The notes: generated by a model not told the origin, from the sequence alone. Shown: positions 53,145 through 63,650, counted from the stretch's first letter. The stretch is 64,000 nt of DNA from Acheta domesticus (GCA_031308135.1 JAHLJT010000631.1:224325654-224389653); one strand, 5' to 3'. Program-made: numbers and translations.

Positions 53145-55140
53145 TCTAAACGACTTTTGCAACTCAAAAAACACTGCGTCTGCTCATATCATTATCCTTT
53201 TAAGCTACCCGGATCTTAGCGGATCGGAAGTCAAGAGTTTCCATCGCGAATTTACTGAATTGTATGCAAAATGTATCCATTTAATAGAGGTTCACTTCAA
53301 GAGCAATCTCTTCGGAAAAGTTGGAGCCGACTGTCGCCGTTAGCCAACTTTCCTTGGCAACTCCCACCACCAAGCCCACAGGGGCTATCTCAGACCCTCG
53401 TGGCCGTTAAAAAATCAGTCCGATTACTTTGGGATAAACCTTATAATAATGCATGAAAAATAGTTATTTTCAACTTAGTTCCTCTTTATTGTATGAACAC
53501 TTGTTATAAATAATGTAGTCGCCAGTAACCTTAGTCGTTGATGCGATTAAAAATAAAGAATAAACAAATAGTTTTTTTTGACTTGTGCCTCTTTATTGAC
53601 TATAATTCTATTTTCAGAAAAAACATTGACATTCATTGTGCTATGATAATATATTGTTTTCAGATCTAATCCAAATCCGACATCCAAATTCGAGTAGAAC
53701 AACGCTACAAGTGAGTCCAAATGTTATGGAATGTGCAATTGCTGATATTCTACTATTATTTTAATTCACCGGATTTCTTAATAAATTCAATAAATAGATG
53801 TGGTGGTAATGAACATAAAGGTACAAGTGGTTTTGTTAATATCAACATATTTTGTAAAATTGTACGATTTACGTAAATAAGAAATATTCAGTTTAGCGAT
53901 TTCGTTGAATTGAAAGTAACAATACAAATAACGGTAATCAGTGATTTGTTAGTCTTTTACATGGTTTAAAACAAAAGTTCTGTGATTGAATGAATTAGTA
54001 TAATTGCAAGAATTTACAAAAGTTGTATTCAGACTCGTATTCTAATAAAATGCTTACCTCCATTGCCCCTCAATAACTGATTTTGAATTGGGGCAGGTTT
54101 ATGTTGTAAATTATTTTGTGAAATTTGTTATTTTTCCACTAGTATTTTGAAATTGTATTGTGAAATTAGTTATTTTTTCACTTCTTTTAAGCTTCTTGGC
54201 TGACGTAAATAAGAAATATAAATGGTAATCTGGAACACGTTGAATTTGTTAACAGAACAAATGGAAATAATTTTTGTTCATAACTTTTCATGTAGGTATT
54301 TTGATGTTTTGAATGAACCATTGAACTTGTATGATATCAAGTTTTGATTATCAAGTCCTCTAAAGTAATAAATTTTGATCAAATGTAAAAGATGATATAT
54401 TACAAATCTAAAAATCTCCGAAAAACAGCGTTCTATTATTTCATATTCAACCTTCCAGTAAAAAAACACCTAAGCTATGTTTGTACTTAATTTAAACAAT
54501 TCATTTCTAACATCAACTATCTAATGAAGAGGTGTTTTAACATTGATGAAACCTGTGATTATTGGACTAACGAGCCAACAACTTTGGCGAAATAAACTCA
54601 TTTTTGTTTTTGAGAACAATTCTGAGCAACGTTTCTATATCAGTAAAACTCCTTTTGGAAATCATTGATTGAAATGTAACGATCTCTACATCAAAATCTG
54701 AAGTAAACATTTATGAGCGATGTTATACAGATATTTTCTGCATAGTTAACGCAGATACATGAGGATGGTACGTTTTGCTTGTGCATCAAAATAATTTTAG
54801 AGACTTAACTGAATTTTTGAATCTTAATTTTCGGCTAGAAAAAGTTTAGAATTCTCAAAAAGAAATGTCACATTTGCAACTAAGACGTACTTTGGCGTTA
54901 AAATGATTAGTTTAACTTGCTTTTAGAGTATAATAATGTTATTTCTGATAACCAAGACTACAGTTTTGACAAAACTGATCATATTTATGGCATTTGTTTA
55001 AAAATAAACGTGAAGATGTATACACAGATCATAGACACAATTGGTTCCTTATGGTTGAGACTGCTCCGCGAGTTTTGATGTCTGGCGAAACGTGATGTCC
55101 GCAGTGGAGCGGTTCCTCGCCTGGATCGCCCGAGGTGGCT
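53145..55140. other. AT-rich region without a recognised gene
   Basis: At 53664-53709 a short stretch is framed by 'attgttttcag' and 'caa|gtgagt', but it is 46 bp with no recognisable peptide and no partner exon. Otherwise nothing was seen. Confidence 0.35.
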
Positions 55141-55145
55141 GTCAG

Positions 55146-55286
55146 TAGGGAGTGTTTGCCACCTCGAACGTTAAGCAGTATCGATCTTCTGCGCATGCGC
55201 AGATGCACAAAAGTGAGGCGAAACTTGAACTGCGCATGAGCAGAAGATCGATAATGCTCACCGTTCGAAGTTGCAAAAACTCCCTA
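55146..55286. mobile_element. Fold-back MITE
   Basis: The arms 'tagggagtgtttgccacctc' then 'gaacg' and 'cgttcgaagttgcaaaaact' then 'cccta' are inverted. 'tatcgatcttctgcgcatgc' in the left arm is mirrored by 'gcgcatgagcagaagatcga' in the right arm. It is 141 bp with TA at its outermost bases and is non-coding. Confidence 0.85.
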
Positions 55287-55554
55287 GCTTCTCTATCGTA
55301 TGGGTTTAATTCGCGAGGAGACTGGCCTTAGGCAGTGTTCCGCACCCGAGTTTCGACCCAAGCTTCCTTGGAAACCTACCTCCGACGCGGGTCAGGGGAC
55401 CTGCAGCCGCACCACGCGGGCGGTCCCCTCAATTCGCCTGGCACTTGACTCACACTTTCTCCGCCAGGTATCTGTCTCATTTAACTGTATCCGAGCTGTC
55501 TGGTTCGGAGGAAGTGAGATCCTGAAAGGGTGGAATGTAGGGGAGGGATTGTAT

Positions 55555-55810
55555 TCTCGGCTGTCCGGGATGAGTCGCGTCTGAGTCGATGGATCTGACG
55601 TTTCGGTCATCTTGCTGTGGCCTTCTTCAGAGCTAAACTGCTGCTTGCCGGAGACCTGCCAGGGTTTCTTTTACATGCCACAAGAGTGGCATCGCTATTG
55701 TGGATTTTCCGCTCTTTGAAAATCCGCACACCTCTGCCGGGATCGAACCCGAGCATTGGGGTTCAAAGACCAGTAAACTAACCCTTCACCCAGGCAGACG
55801 CCGCGGTCAT
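55555..55810 (-). repeat. tRNA-derived SINE (third family)
   Basis: On the minus strand the head reads 'gcctgggtgaagggttagtt' (A-box side) and 'gctcgggttcgatcccggca' (B box), followed by a body containing 'ccacaatagcgatgcca' and 'gaagaaggccacagcaagat'. A related body end occurs at 63890-64000 ('atcttatcgtggtcttcctc'). Confidence 0.65.
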
Positions 55811-55814
55811 TTTA

Positions 55815-56275
55815 CCCCTTTCACTTTTCCATATCTGAGAAGGTATAGCCCAAATACATTTCGTTCGTTCAGCCTGTGTTTTCGAAGAAGTCAATTTTTA
55901 AGTTTCCATTCACGAGTAGCGCAAATAGATGTTCTCGCTCCTGTCGAGAGCAAACTTCGAACACAGGTGAAAATGCCAAAATCTTGAGAATTGCGTAGGT
56001 TATGTCAGCGAGATAAGAAGATGCTCATGATAATCAGTTTTCAAGATTTGTTTTCTCGAACGTTTAAGGGATTTTCAAGGTTTGTCCGTGCTCTAAAAGG
56101 ATATGAAAATGTTTCTTGCAAACCGACAAGTTGATAAATTATATTCGATCAATGTCACACTAATCAGACCACGACAAACGAACATAGAAATCAATCCTTA
56201 GAAGGAAAACGGGCGGGATGCAGGGGGGCTATGCTTTTTTAAGGAGGTAGATATACGGCTTAGGAAAAGTTGATC
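55815..56275. other. Non-coding stretch
   Basis: No recognised gene or complete repeat. Confidence 0.3.
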
Positions 56276-56277
56276 GC

Positions 56278-56857
56278 GGGATACGCCCGACGTAGCTTGA
56301 CTGATTAATTGATTAGTGATTTGGGCGCCATAAGTGTAGTGCATGTTGATTAGTGCCTGTAGTACATGTAATCGATTAAGATTATTCCCGTAAGTGTAGT
56401 GCATGTTTTCGTCGCGTGAGGAGGTGATGATCTTCCCTCGCTGACTGGCAATATCCGGCGCCGACATACGTCGGTTTGCGGGGATTTTTCCCAACCAGGT
56501 ATCTCCAACGAGCGGGGCACCCCCAAGCCGGGACAAGCTCTAAGCTCCTGAATAATCTCCCGACAAGTGTGGTGGTGTAGTGCATGTGATTACGAGTATA
56601 ACAAGTAAGAAGTGAGGATAGGACAAGACAGGTGAAGGAAAGATCGCGCGCGGTCCGTGGCCCTTTTTTTAGGATACTGCTCCGGCATTTGCTTGCTATT
56701 GATCAGAGAAACCACGGTAAACTATCGATCAGAGGAACCGACCGCTAGAATTCTCCTCCAGACAGCGAGTGGACTCGACCTAGCTGTGTAGGTAGTATCG
56801 AAGATCCTGCCACCGTTGGGACTGGAATCCGAGGTCTGAGGCACTGCAGTGACGTCA
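56278..56857 (-). repeat. SINE-C copy at the 3' side of the receptor exon
   Basis: On the minus strand it begins with the head region ('gtcactgcagtgcctcagac') directly after the receptor coding sequence and continues with 'gaattctagcggtcggttcc', 'gatcgcgcgcgg'-type block reversed, and the 'gattaatcaattaatcagtc'-like tail near 56280. It also contains a short internal duplication of 'gtaagtgtagtgcatg' (56330-56407). Confidence 0.7.
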
Positions 56858-57160
56858 GTCGACCTGCGAGGCGAGGGCGCGGTCGGGGGCGGAGGCGCAG
56901 CTCGGCGCAGAAGGCGAGCGCCGCCAGCGCCAGCCCGGCGCCCAGCAGCTGCAGGTGCGGCAGGACGTCGGGCAGCGCGAAGGGCTGCGCGCCCTCCGCC
57001 CGCCGCCGCCTCCGTCGCCCACGCCACGCCGCGCGCCTGCAGGAGGAGCAGGTCGCGCAGGCGCACTTTGCGCCGGAAGTCCCGCTTCCAGAAGTGGTAC
57101 AGGCCGCCGGCGCGCAGCCGCAGGAAGAGCGCGTCGGCCGCGCCGCTCCACGGCCAGTTC
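56858..57160 (-). CDS. Ionotropic receptor (IR), C-terminal exon with one frameshift
   Basis: After a 'gtggttggcag' acceptor the minus strand encodes NWPWSGAADALFLRLRAGGL and YHFWKRDFRRKV, matching the end of the ligand-binding S2 lobe of insect ionotropic receptors ('.W.w......ll.l.eaGl...w'). After a GC-rich frame change near 56998 it continues EGAQPFALPDVLPHLQLLGA and GLALAALAFCAELRL, the 'pl.l..l...f.ll..Gl..a...F..E' last transmembrane helix of iGluR/IR proteins. IRs are chemosensory ligand-gated channels. Upstream exons (pore, S1) are not in view. No stop occurs before the adjoining SINE-C, where TAG lies at 56747-56745, so the C-terminal tail may be SINE-derived. One frameshift means either a pseudogene or a sequence error. 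Confidence 0.7.
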
Positions 57161-57205
57161 CTGCCAACCACGTTCGCCAATGGCGCTTCAACAGCTCCTT
57201 CCATT

Positions 57206-57695
57206 CTTTGATTGGTTGATGTTCCCGGGTGCCTCAACTGCTAAATGTCGTGAGGGCGGGAGGGCATGGTATTCCTCCACTGCTAGAACCTGAGGTCTGA
57301 CGTCCGCTTACTGGATTTTCCCCAACCAGGTTTCTCCCACCAGCGGGCACCACTCCACCCGGAAACAAGCTCTAAGTTCCCGGCATCTGGTATAGTGCAT
57401 GTAATTGTAAGTTATAAGCATAAGGGGGGAGAAGGGGACATTAAGGAGGAAGGAAATATTGCATGCGCGAGTTTTTTGGGTACAGCTTTGGTGTTCGCGT
57501 GGTAATGATCGAAGAGACTACGGAAACTTCCGATCAGAATAGCAGGCCTCTAGAATTCTCCGCCAGACTAATTGAAATCGAACTACCTGTCTGTGTATTG
57601 TGGAAAATCCGCCATCGTCGGCATTCGAACCCTAGGACCTCTGATCAGAGTTGCTGGAATGCAAAAAGTGGTTGCTTTGAGCCATCTCAGCCGGT
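57206..57695 (-). repeat. SINE-C copy upstream of the receptor exon
   Basis: The 3' tail 'tgattggttgatgttcccgg' then 'gtgcctcaactgctaaatgt' starts 46 bp from the receptor exon acceptor. The body runs to a head with 'ggcattcgaaccctaggacc' and 'gagccatctcagccggt' at about 57695. It would lie in the last receptor intron. Confidence 0.7.
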
Positions 57696-57699
57696 TATA

Positions 57700-58255
57700 T
57701 ACGATTTCATTTTAACTCAATATCATTCATAAGGATCCCTCGGTGGGAGCGATGGCGGACTTAATGAGCACTCATGAATTTAAAACAAAAATACTTTTGT
57801 TCACTGGTTCACACGCTTTAAGGCTTTACACGTTATGGTTTTAGAATTTTACAAACGTGTACTTCGTTATTGACCAATTTTACACTTCAGGTTCACCCAA
57901 AAGGGATTTTGCAATTGTTGTATTTTTTAAATTTAGGTGTCTTTTGCTTGGCTCTGGGAAAATGGAGCTCCAAAGGTGAAGATTTATTAGTTTTTGGAGT
58001 CATGAGGATCAGGTTTCTTAATTCTTGGGAAGCGTGCTTACGACAAGGTCGTATCCAAACGTTTTTGTTTGGGGGAAGAGTGGGAGTGATGAAAGCTACT
58101 CATTTGCTATACAAACAAAGTTATTACATTATTTCCTTCTCATAATTAAATATTCCACATTCGATGTAAAATTATACGAAATTCAAAATAGAAAACGCTA
58201 ATTGTTGAAGTAAGTAGTGACCTAAGTATTTCGGGACGGTCTGATCTCACCTCCT
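57700..58255. other. Non-coding stretch
   Basis: A plus-strand frame (57870-58145) lacks recognised motifs. No further receptor exon was identified. Confidence 0.3.
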
Positions 58256-58261
58256 GACCGC

Positions 58262-58411
58262 CTCTGTGCCGGCTGAGTTTTGGTCAGGGCCGCTGTCTCC
58301 GCAGCGACTTTGAGCAGGCGGTCCTGAGGTTCGAATCCGTACGGTGCCGGATTGTCGACACTAATTAGATAGCTAGGACGAAGTTTTCCACCGTCTGGAG
58401 GACAGTTTAAG
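58262..58411 (+). repeat. SINE-C copy interrupted by the LINE, left part
   Basis: The head has a B box 'gaggttcgaatccgtacggt' (about 58327-58346), then 'agatagctaggacgaagttt' and 'ctggaggacagttt'. The copy stops at the LINE target duplication. The continuation 'gatcgcttgttttccg' lies at 63119 onward, in the order seen at 9740-9765. Confidence 0.75.
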
Positions 58412-58425
58412 TGGCCTGTTGCTCT
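58412..58425. repeat. LINE target-site duplication, left copy
   Basis: 'tggcctgttgctct', identical to 63105-63118. Confidence 0.9.
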
Positions 58426-58593
58426 TTTTTTTTTTTTAATTTTTGATTTTTATTTTATTACTTGAATGAGTGATACATGGTTCAGTAATATTACTTTTCA
58501 CATGTAATTCGTCTGGCTTAACTTAACCTAACCTAAAAACTATTTCTAATCTAACTACAAAATGGGCTAAGGATACTCATTGAGCACCTACGC

Positions 58594-59916
58594 TTAGCTT
58601 ACATCAGAGAATATGTTGAGGAAGGTGTGTAGAGGATGTCTATTGCGGATTCGGGTCGGAAATTCGTTGAGTGAGGCTAGGTTGTAGTGAGCTATTTGAT
58701 TTATTGAGGATATGTTTGAATAGAAATTGTTGGAGAGATGAGCGATGTGATGATTGATGGTTGGTAAATGTAATTCTCTGTGTAGTTGATCATTTGAAAT
58801 GAACCATGGGGCGTGAGTGGCTAATCTTAAGAATTTATTTTGCATTATTTGGATTTTATTAATGTTGGTCTGTGAAGCGTTCGTCCAGATGGGGCAAGCA
58901 TACAGCATTAAAGGTCTGATTATTGTCTTATACAGGGCGATGGCATTGTTTAAGGAGAGACTGCTTTTGTGATTTAGTAGTGGTTTTAGTTGAATTAATT
59001 TGATTTTGGTTTGTTGAATTTTTGTTGCTATGTGAGATTTCCAGGTTAATCTTGTATCGAAGTTTAGTCCTAAGTATTTAACGGTTTGGTTGTACGGGGT
59101 CCAGGGAATTGTGTTGTTGTTAATTTGGAATGGGGTGGGTGTGGCGAATAATCTCAGAGAGAATATTTTGGCTGTTGATTTTGACGGATTAAGCTTGATT
59201 TTCCATTTTAGAGACCAATCTTCAATGTTTTTCAGATGCATTTGAATTTTATTGCAGATGTGACTTACTGAATGGTGAGACATGAAGATGGCAGTATCGT
59301 CAGCAAATTGTGCGATATGTGTGTATGGAGAGGTAGGTATATCAGATGTGTATAGGTTGAAAAGGGTGGGTGAAAGGGGGGAACCTTGGGGAAGTCCTGC
59401 TTTTATTCTGCGGGGGTTGGAAACATGCTTTTCGACAGTTACTGTAAATGTTCTGTCTGTTATGAAACTTTTGATGATTTGTAGTAGATAATTTGGAGTT
59501 CCTATGGATTTTAATTTATATATTAAGCCTGGGTGCCAAACTCTGTCGAAAGCCTGTGAGATATCCAGGAAGGTGGCTACTGTGTGTTGTTTGTTCTGGA
59601 AGGCTGTGTGGATGTGTTCGGATATTCGAAGTAGCTGGTGTGATGTGGATAATTTATTGATGAAGCCAAATTGATGTTTTGGTATGGCCTGGGTTATGTT
59701 TAGATGATCGTTAATTCTTTTTAGTATTATTTTTTCTAAAATTTTGGATAGGGATGGGAGGAGACTGATTGGCCTGTAGCTTTCGGTATTGTTATGGTTT
59801 TTATTAGGTTTGGGTACGGGGATTATTTCGGAATTTTTCCATATAATTGGAAAGTATCCGGTTCTCAGAATTGAATTGTAAATATTGTTTATGTACGCTA
59901 TTGCGGGGTTAGGCAA
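58594..59916 (-). CDS. LINE ORF2, reverse transcriptase domain
   Basis: The 440-residue frame contains 'PVPKPNKNHNNTESYRPISL', 'HQFGFINKLSTSHQLLRI', motif A FLDISQAFDRVWHPGL with the catalytic Asp intact, 'AGLPQGSPLSPTLFNLYTSD', motif C QFADDTAIF with both Asp, and the carboxy-terminal 'LMLYACPIWTNASQTN' and 'HAPWFISNDQLHRELHL'. This order is that of Jockey-clade ORF2 proteins. It ends FSDVS before TAA at 58594. Confidence 0.92.
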   Translation of the reverse strand: MPNPAIAYINNIYNSILRTGYFPIIWKNSEIIPVPKPNKNHNNTESYRPISLLPSLSKILEKIILKRINDHLNITQAIPKHQFGFINKLSTSHQLLRISEHIHTAFQNKQHTVATFLDISQAFDRVWHPGLIYKLKSIGTPNYLLQIIKSFITDRTFTVTVEKHVSNPRRIKAGLPQGSPLSPTLFNLYTSDIPTSPYTHIAQFADDTAIFMSHHSVSHICNKIQMHLKNIEDWSLKWKIKLNPSKSTAKIFSLRLFATPTPFQINNNTIPWTPYNQTVKYLGLNFDTRLTWKSHIATKIQQTKIKLIQLKPLLNHKSSLSLNNAIALYKTIIRPLMLYACPIWTNASQTNINKIQIMQNKFLRLATHAPWFISNDQLHRELHLPTINHHIAHLSNNFYSNISSINQIAHYNLASLNEFPTRIRNRHPLHTFLNIFSDVS

Positions 59917-59921
59917 GTTTT

Positions 59922-60830
59922 TTAATATAACATTACTAATTTTATCATGGCCAGGTGCTTTTTTAAGAGGGAGATTTTTAATAAAGTTTTGATTTCATTT
60001 GGGGAACTATATTTTATTCTATGTGGGATGTTATAATTGGGTGCAGATACTGATTGTGTTATGTCCATGTGATCAGAATGTGTGGGAGTACTATTAGGGG
60101 TGAATGATTGCTCAAAGTGATCTGCCAGAGCTTCTGCTTTCTCTGCTGGTGCATATTTTTTGCCTGTAGGTGTGTTTAGCGGTGGTATAGTTGTTTTCTT
60201 TTTTAGGATATTTTTGGTGAACTGCCAAAGCGAATTGTTTCTTGTGCTCAGTGATTGAATTAGTTTATTATACGTTGAGTGGTTAAATTCTATTATTGCT
60301 CTTTTCGTTATTGTAGTGAGTAAGTTCAATTCTTTTTTCACTTGAGTCGATTTTGTTATATGCCATAGTCTTCTGGTTTTATTTTTAATTTTAATTAAGT
60401 TTAGTATAGTCTTGGGTAGTTTTGTGTTGGGTGTTTTTGTGACGTATGGAGGCTTATTGTCTTGCAGGGATTTGACTGTGTTGATAATTAGGTTATTTAG
60501 TTGTGTAATTGATTGTTCGATTTCCAGTGGGGTATTTAACGTTTTAAATTGTGGCGTTTTATTAATGATTATTTTTTTAAATGTTTTCCAATTAATTCGC
60601 GTGTTTAATGAGTGGGTGGGGTTATGTGAGGGGGAAAGTTGCTGGGTTGAAATGATGACAGGAAGATGATCAGAATCCAATTCAAATATGGGAGAACTAT
60701 AGAATTTGATTTGTGTGTTAGTTATTAAAATATCCAGAATATCCGGGAATTTGTTTTGGTCGTGGGGGTAGTATGTCGGTTCAGGGGGAGGGATTAGATG
60801 TAGTTTTAAATCTGATATAATTTTATACAA
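59922..60830 (-). CDS. LINE ORF2, endonuclease-RT linker
   Basis: It continues after the first frame break with LDILITNTQIKFYSSPIFEL and DSDHLPVII (the catalytic SDH motif of the APE endonuclease). A linker follows up to ISNV-type RT-0 sequence. A second one-base shift near 59985 ('aaaactttattaaaaatctc' on the minus strand) separates it from the RT; the restored sense there is NLPLKKAPGHDKISN. Confidence 0.85.
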   Translation of the reverse strand: MYKIISDLKLHLIPPPEPTYYPHDQNKFPDILDILITNTQIKFYSSPIFELDSDHLPVIISTQQLSPSHNPTHSLNTRINWKTFKKIIINKTPQFKTLNTPLEIEQSITQLNNLIINTVKSLQDNKPPYVTKTPNTKLPKTILNLIKIKNKTRRLWHITKSTQVKKELNLLTTITKRAIIEFNHSTYNKLIQSLSTRNNSLWQFTKNILKKKTTIPPLNTPTGKKYAPAEKAEALADHFEQSFTPNSTPTHSDHMDITQSVSAPNYNIPHRIKYSSPNEIKTLLKISLLKKHLAMIKLVMLY

Positions 60831-61303
60831 TTGTAACCCAGCGGTATTGGAAGTTCTACAGCCCCAGTGAACGACCTTGGAATTGAGATCTCCGACAAGT
60901 ATTGTGGGGTGTTTAGTTGAAATAGTAATCCAAAATTGGTACTATGAATTTTGATTTTAGGAGGTTTGTAAGCTGCTATGAGAGTTATTATTCTGTTGTC
61001 GAGTGGAAATTTAATGGCTACTGTCTCTATTCCAGGGGTATGGGGTAAATTACTTTGGATATAAGGTATAGATTTTTCGATTAGTATTAATACACCGCCT
61101 CCATTTGAGTTTATTCTGTCTGATCTATGATTATTATATCCAGGAATTTTGAATGTTTCATTTGGTTTTAAATGTGTTTCGGTGATACATGCTAATTTAA
61201 TCTCTTTGGCTTTTAGGAAGTATGATAACTCTGCTTTCTTATTGTTTATGCCGTTGGCATTCCAATTTAGTATGTTTAGTTTGTTATGGTGCTGTAGAGC
61301 CAT
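60806..61303 (-). CDS. LINE ORF2, endonuclease part
   Basis: It begins MALQHHNKLNILNWNANGIN, with the 'N.nGi' and 'ITETHL' motifs of the APE-type endonuclease, then 'GGGVLILIEKSIPY' and 'IAAYKPP'. A one-base shift near 60915-60930 moves sense to another frame, where 'ILVGDLNSKVVHWGC' (the GDlN motif) is found. The reported frame after that point is spurious. Confidence 0.85.
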   Translation of the reverse strand: MALQHHNKLNILNWNANGINNKKAELSYFLKAKEIKLACITETHLKPNETFKIPGYNNHRSDRINSNGGGVLILIEKSIPYIQSNLPHTPGIETVAIKFPLDNRIITLIAAYKPPKIKIHSTNFGLLFQLNTPQYLSEISIPRSFTGAVELPIPLGYNCIKLYQI

Positions 61304-61434
61304 GATTATTATTAAAGTATGATGACAATGAGGTTTGTATATTGCTGATGATTGTTGGGATGATTGAGTTGATTATATTTACGATATGAGTTGTGATGGA
61401 ATTTATTAGGGAGTGTATGAATGAATTATTATTA

Positions 61435-61469
<35 letters not shown>

Positions 61470-62057
61470 GCTGGCGTTTATGTTGTTTGCTGCTTGTTGG
61501 TTATGTAGATGAAGTGGATTCGGATTAGAGGCTGTTGCTGGAGCGAAAGTAAAGTTAGGGATGCTGTTTGTGGGTGGGAGGTTTGGGAAATTTTGATGAA
61601 GTAAACGAAATGAGGTGTTGTTGTTGGGTCTGGTTCTGGGGTTGATTGATTGTGAACTTTTAGGTAGAGGTGCTACATGAACACTTTGAGAAGCGCTTTT
61701 TACTGAGCGTAGGTCTTCACTATGAGTTCCTTTAGGGGGGTGGGGTTGAGTTAGCTTTTTGTAGAACGGGCAATCGTCAGATCGAACGTCTGCACGATGT
61801 GGCCCATTGCAGTGTTTACAAAAAGGGGTGAGCATTTTATTTGGACAATTTACCGAATAGTGGTTTTGGGAGCAGTAGATACAGGCTAATGTATGATTAC
61901 AATTATTTCGGGTATGACCAAAGTCTAAACATCTTAAGCATTGCACTGGACCTTTGATTCTGCGTCTTTTTTCAGCTTTCACTTTTAAGTTGCAAATTTC
62001 CGTTATTTGTAATACAATGTCTATGCTTTGCTGGCCGTTAAACTCGGCCGCTACCAC
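61284..62057 (-). CDS. LINE ORF1, C-terminal part with CCHC knuckles
   Basis: The frame has Cys/His knuckles: CLRCLDFGHTRNNC, CIYCSQNHYSVNC and FCKHCNGPHRADVRSDDC, as in Jockey-clade gag proteins that bind element RNA. A Pro/Asn-rich region and a poly-Asn tract encoded by an ATT repeat (61430-61470) follow. ORF1 ends NNHGSTAP at 61284, overlapping the ORF2 start. Confidence 0.88.
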
Positions 62058-62875
62058 TGGTATAGGAATGTTATCTTTGTGGAGTCTTGTGACACTGATT
62101 AGCGAAGGGCACTTTTCTTTGACATCCTCGTAGATTTCCTGCAGTGATAATGAATGATGAACATTCTTAAATACTATGGAGAACTTTTTATTAGCGGGGT
62201 CTTTATAAGTGTGAAAACTTCTTTAGTATTTAGCAGATATTTACTTGTTTTTCTGAAGTCAGGTACTGTTTTAAACATTAGCTTTATTCTGTTGTTTATT
62301 ACATTAGAGGTGAATTGGTTTGAAATATTGTTTTTGATTTCTCTATTAAACTCTGATAAGTTTGTTATGTTATTCACATAAATTGGTGGAATCTTGACAT
62401 TTTCGTCTTGGGTTGGGGTGATGTTTATATAATTAAACCTGGGATCAGGATCGTTTAGCTTTTCTAAGGGGGCATATCTATTGCTAATTGGCACTGCATA
62501 AACACTGTTAGCACTGTTGACTGGTTTTTTAGGGGGATGTTCATTTTCATCAGAGTCATTGAATGATCTCTTACCGCTATTTGATGCACTGTCTGCGATT
62601 TCTTTGTTTTCATTCACTTGATTAGCTACGCCTTGGGCTGCATCGCTGGCAGTTTGTTGAGTACTGACCTTAGTAGCGCAGCTAGTCATTAGTTCCTGAG
62701 TTTCTGGAATTGCAGTTTCCTGTACTACCCTCGTGCGGCGGATGTTGGTTGAGATTAACATATTGAAGATCATGTTGCCTTGTTGAGAAGCACCGATGTG
62801 ATGTTCATCGTGGGATGGTGGTGTCGGGATGAATGTGGTGTCCATGGCGCCGTCTGTGTTATACAGAGTGGCCAT
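62058..62875 (-). CDS. LINE ORF1, N-terminal part (gag-like)
   Basis: It begins MATLYNTDGAMDTTFIPTPP and contains a basic patch (SGKRSFNDSDENEHPPKKP) and an RNA-binding-like region (ISNRYAPLEKLND, then MFKTVPDFRKTSKYLL). After VFTLIKTP the frame breaks near 62190-62200. Sense continues one frame over (FKNVHHSLSLQEIYEDVKEK, SVTRLHKDNIPIPVVAAEFN) into the zinc-knuckle part below. Confidence 0.8.
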
Positions 62876-63104
62876 GGCCCGGCTATGCTTTGCCCTAGGC
62901 CAGGGCAGCTGGATGCTGGTTCACATGCAATGGTTGATGTATTTAGTGCTGCAATTAGTAGCAGTAATAATTGCCACTCCAGATACTAAAAGCACGTTGT
63001 ACACTTTGCACTTCGGTTACTATAAACAAGCCTTAACGGCAGACACTTCACTGTTCGGAACAGAGCTGAGCGCGATGTGAACTCCGCGACGGCTCGAAGC
63101 GAAC

Positions 63105-63118
63105 TGGCCTGTTGCTCT
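63105..63118. repeat. LINE target-site duplication, right copy
   Basis: 'tggcctgttgctct', identical to 58412-58425. Confidence 0.9.
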
Positions 63119-63164
63119 GATCGCTTGTTTTCCGTCAAATTTTAAGGTAATTAGTCCCGCTAGT

Positions 63165-63650
63165 ACGGTGTTTTTTCTTGGGAAGTGGCTTCCCCCGATG
63201 GATGGCGGGATCCGGCGCCGACCAACCGTCGACTAGAGGGGTTTTCCCGAACCAGGTATCTCTCACCAGCCGAGCACCGCCCAGCCTGGACAAGATCTAC
63301 GCTCCCGACCGGTCTATCGGCATGTATGGTAGTGTAGTGCATATATGTACAAGTGTGAGTAAGTAAGAGGTGAGGATAGGACAAGAAGAGGAAGGAAAGA
63401 TGATGGGCGGTCCGTGGCCCGTTTTTTAGGGTACTGCTCTGGCGTTCGCCTGGTATTGGTCAGAGAAACCACGGACAAGTACCGATCAGAACAGGCAGCT
63501 GCTAGAATTCTACTCCGGACAGCGACTGAATTCGACCTAGCTATCTGGGGGGTTTCGAAAATTCCGCCACCTTTAAGAGTGGAACTCTAGGACGTCCCGG
63601 TCAGAGGCACGGGTGTGACATCAGTTGACACCCTGCGCCACCGGTCCCGG
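63165..63650 (-). repeat. SINE-C copy in opposite orientation
   Basis: The body starts 'ttcttgggaagtggcttccc', then 'gggatccggcgccgaccaac', 'accaggtatctctcaccagc', 'gggcggtccgtggcccgttt' and 'agcgactgaattcgacctag'. It ends in a minus-strand head with an A box 'ggtggcgcagggtgtcaact'. It abuts the right remnant of the LINE-split copy (63119-63160) in the opposite orientation. Confidence 0.75.

Larger units (their letters stand above)
58426..63104 (-). mobile_element. Jockey-type LINE, near full length, 4.7 kb
   Basis: Bounded by a perfect 14-bp target duplication, with a poly-A (plus-strand poly-T) 3' end at 58426-58440 and about 230 bp of 5' UTR before ORF1. It encodes ORF1 (gag-like) and ORF2 (endonuclease plus reverse transcriptase), which overlap by about 20 bases (61303-61284). 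Each ORF is interrupted by single-base frame breaks, so as written it is not autonomous, but structural completeness suggests a recent insertion. A diverged relative sits at 38032-39563. Confidence 0.92.

Noticed and set aside
53664..53709. Small exon-like stretch after the serpin, considered as an alternative loop exon
   Set aside because: It is too short, lacks the DHPF and lF.Gr motifs, and no frame resembles a serpin end.
56849..57293. Plus-strand frames of 112-120 residues
   Set aside because: They are antisense to the ionotropic-receptor exon and composed of Arg/Ala/Pro from GC-rich codons.
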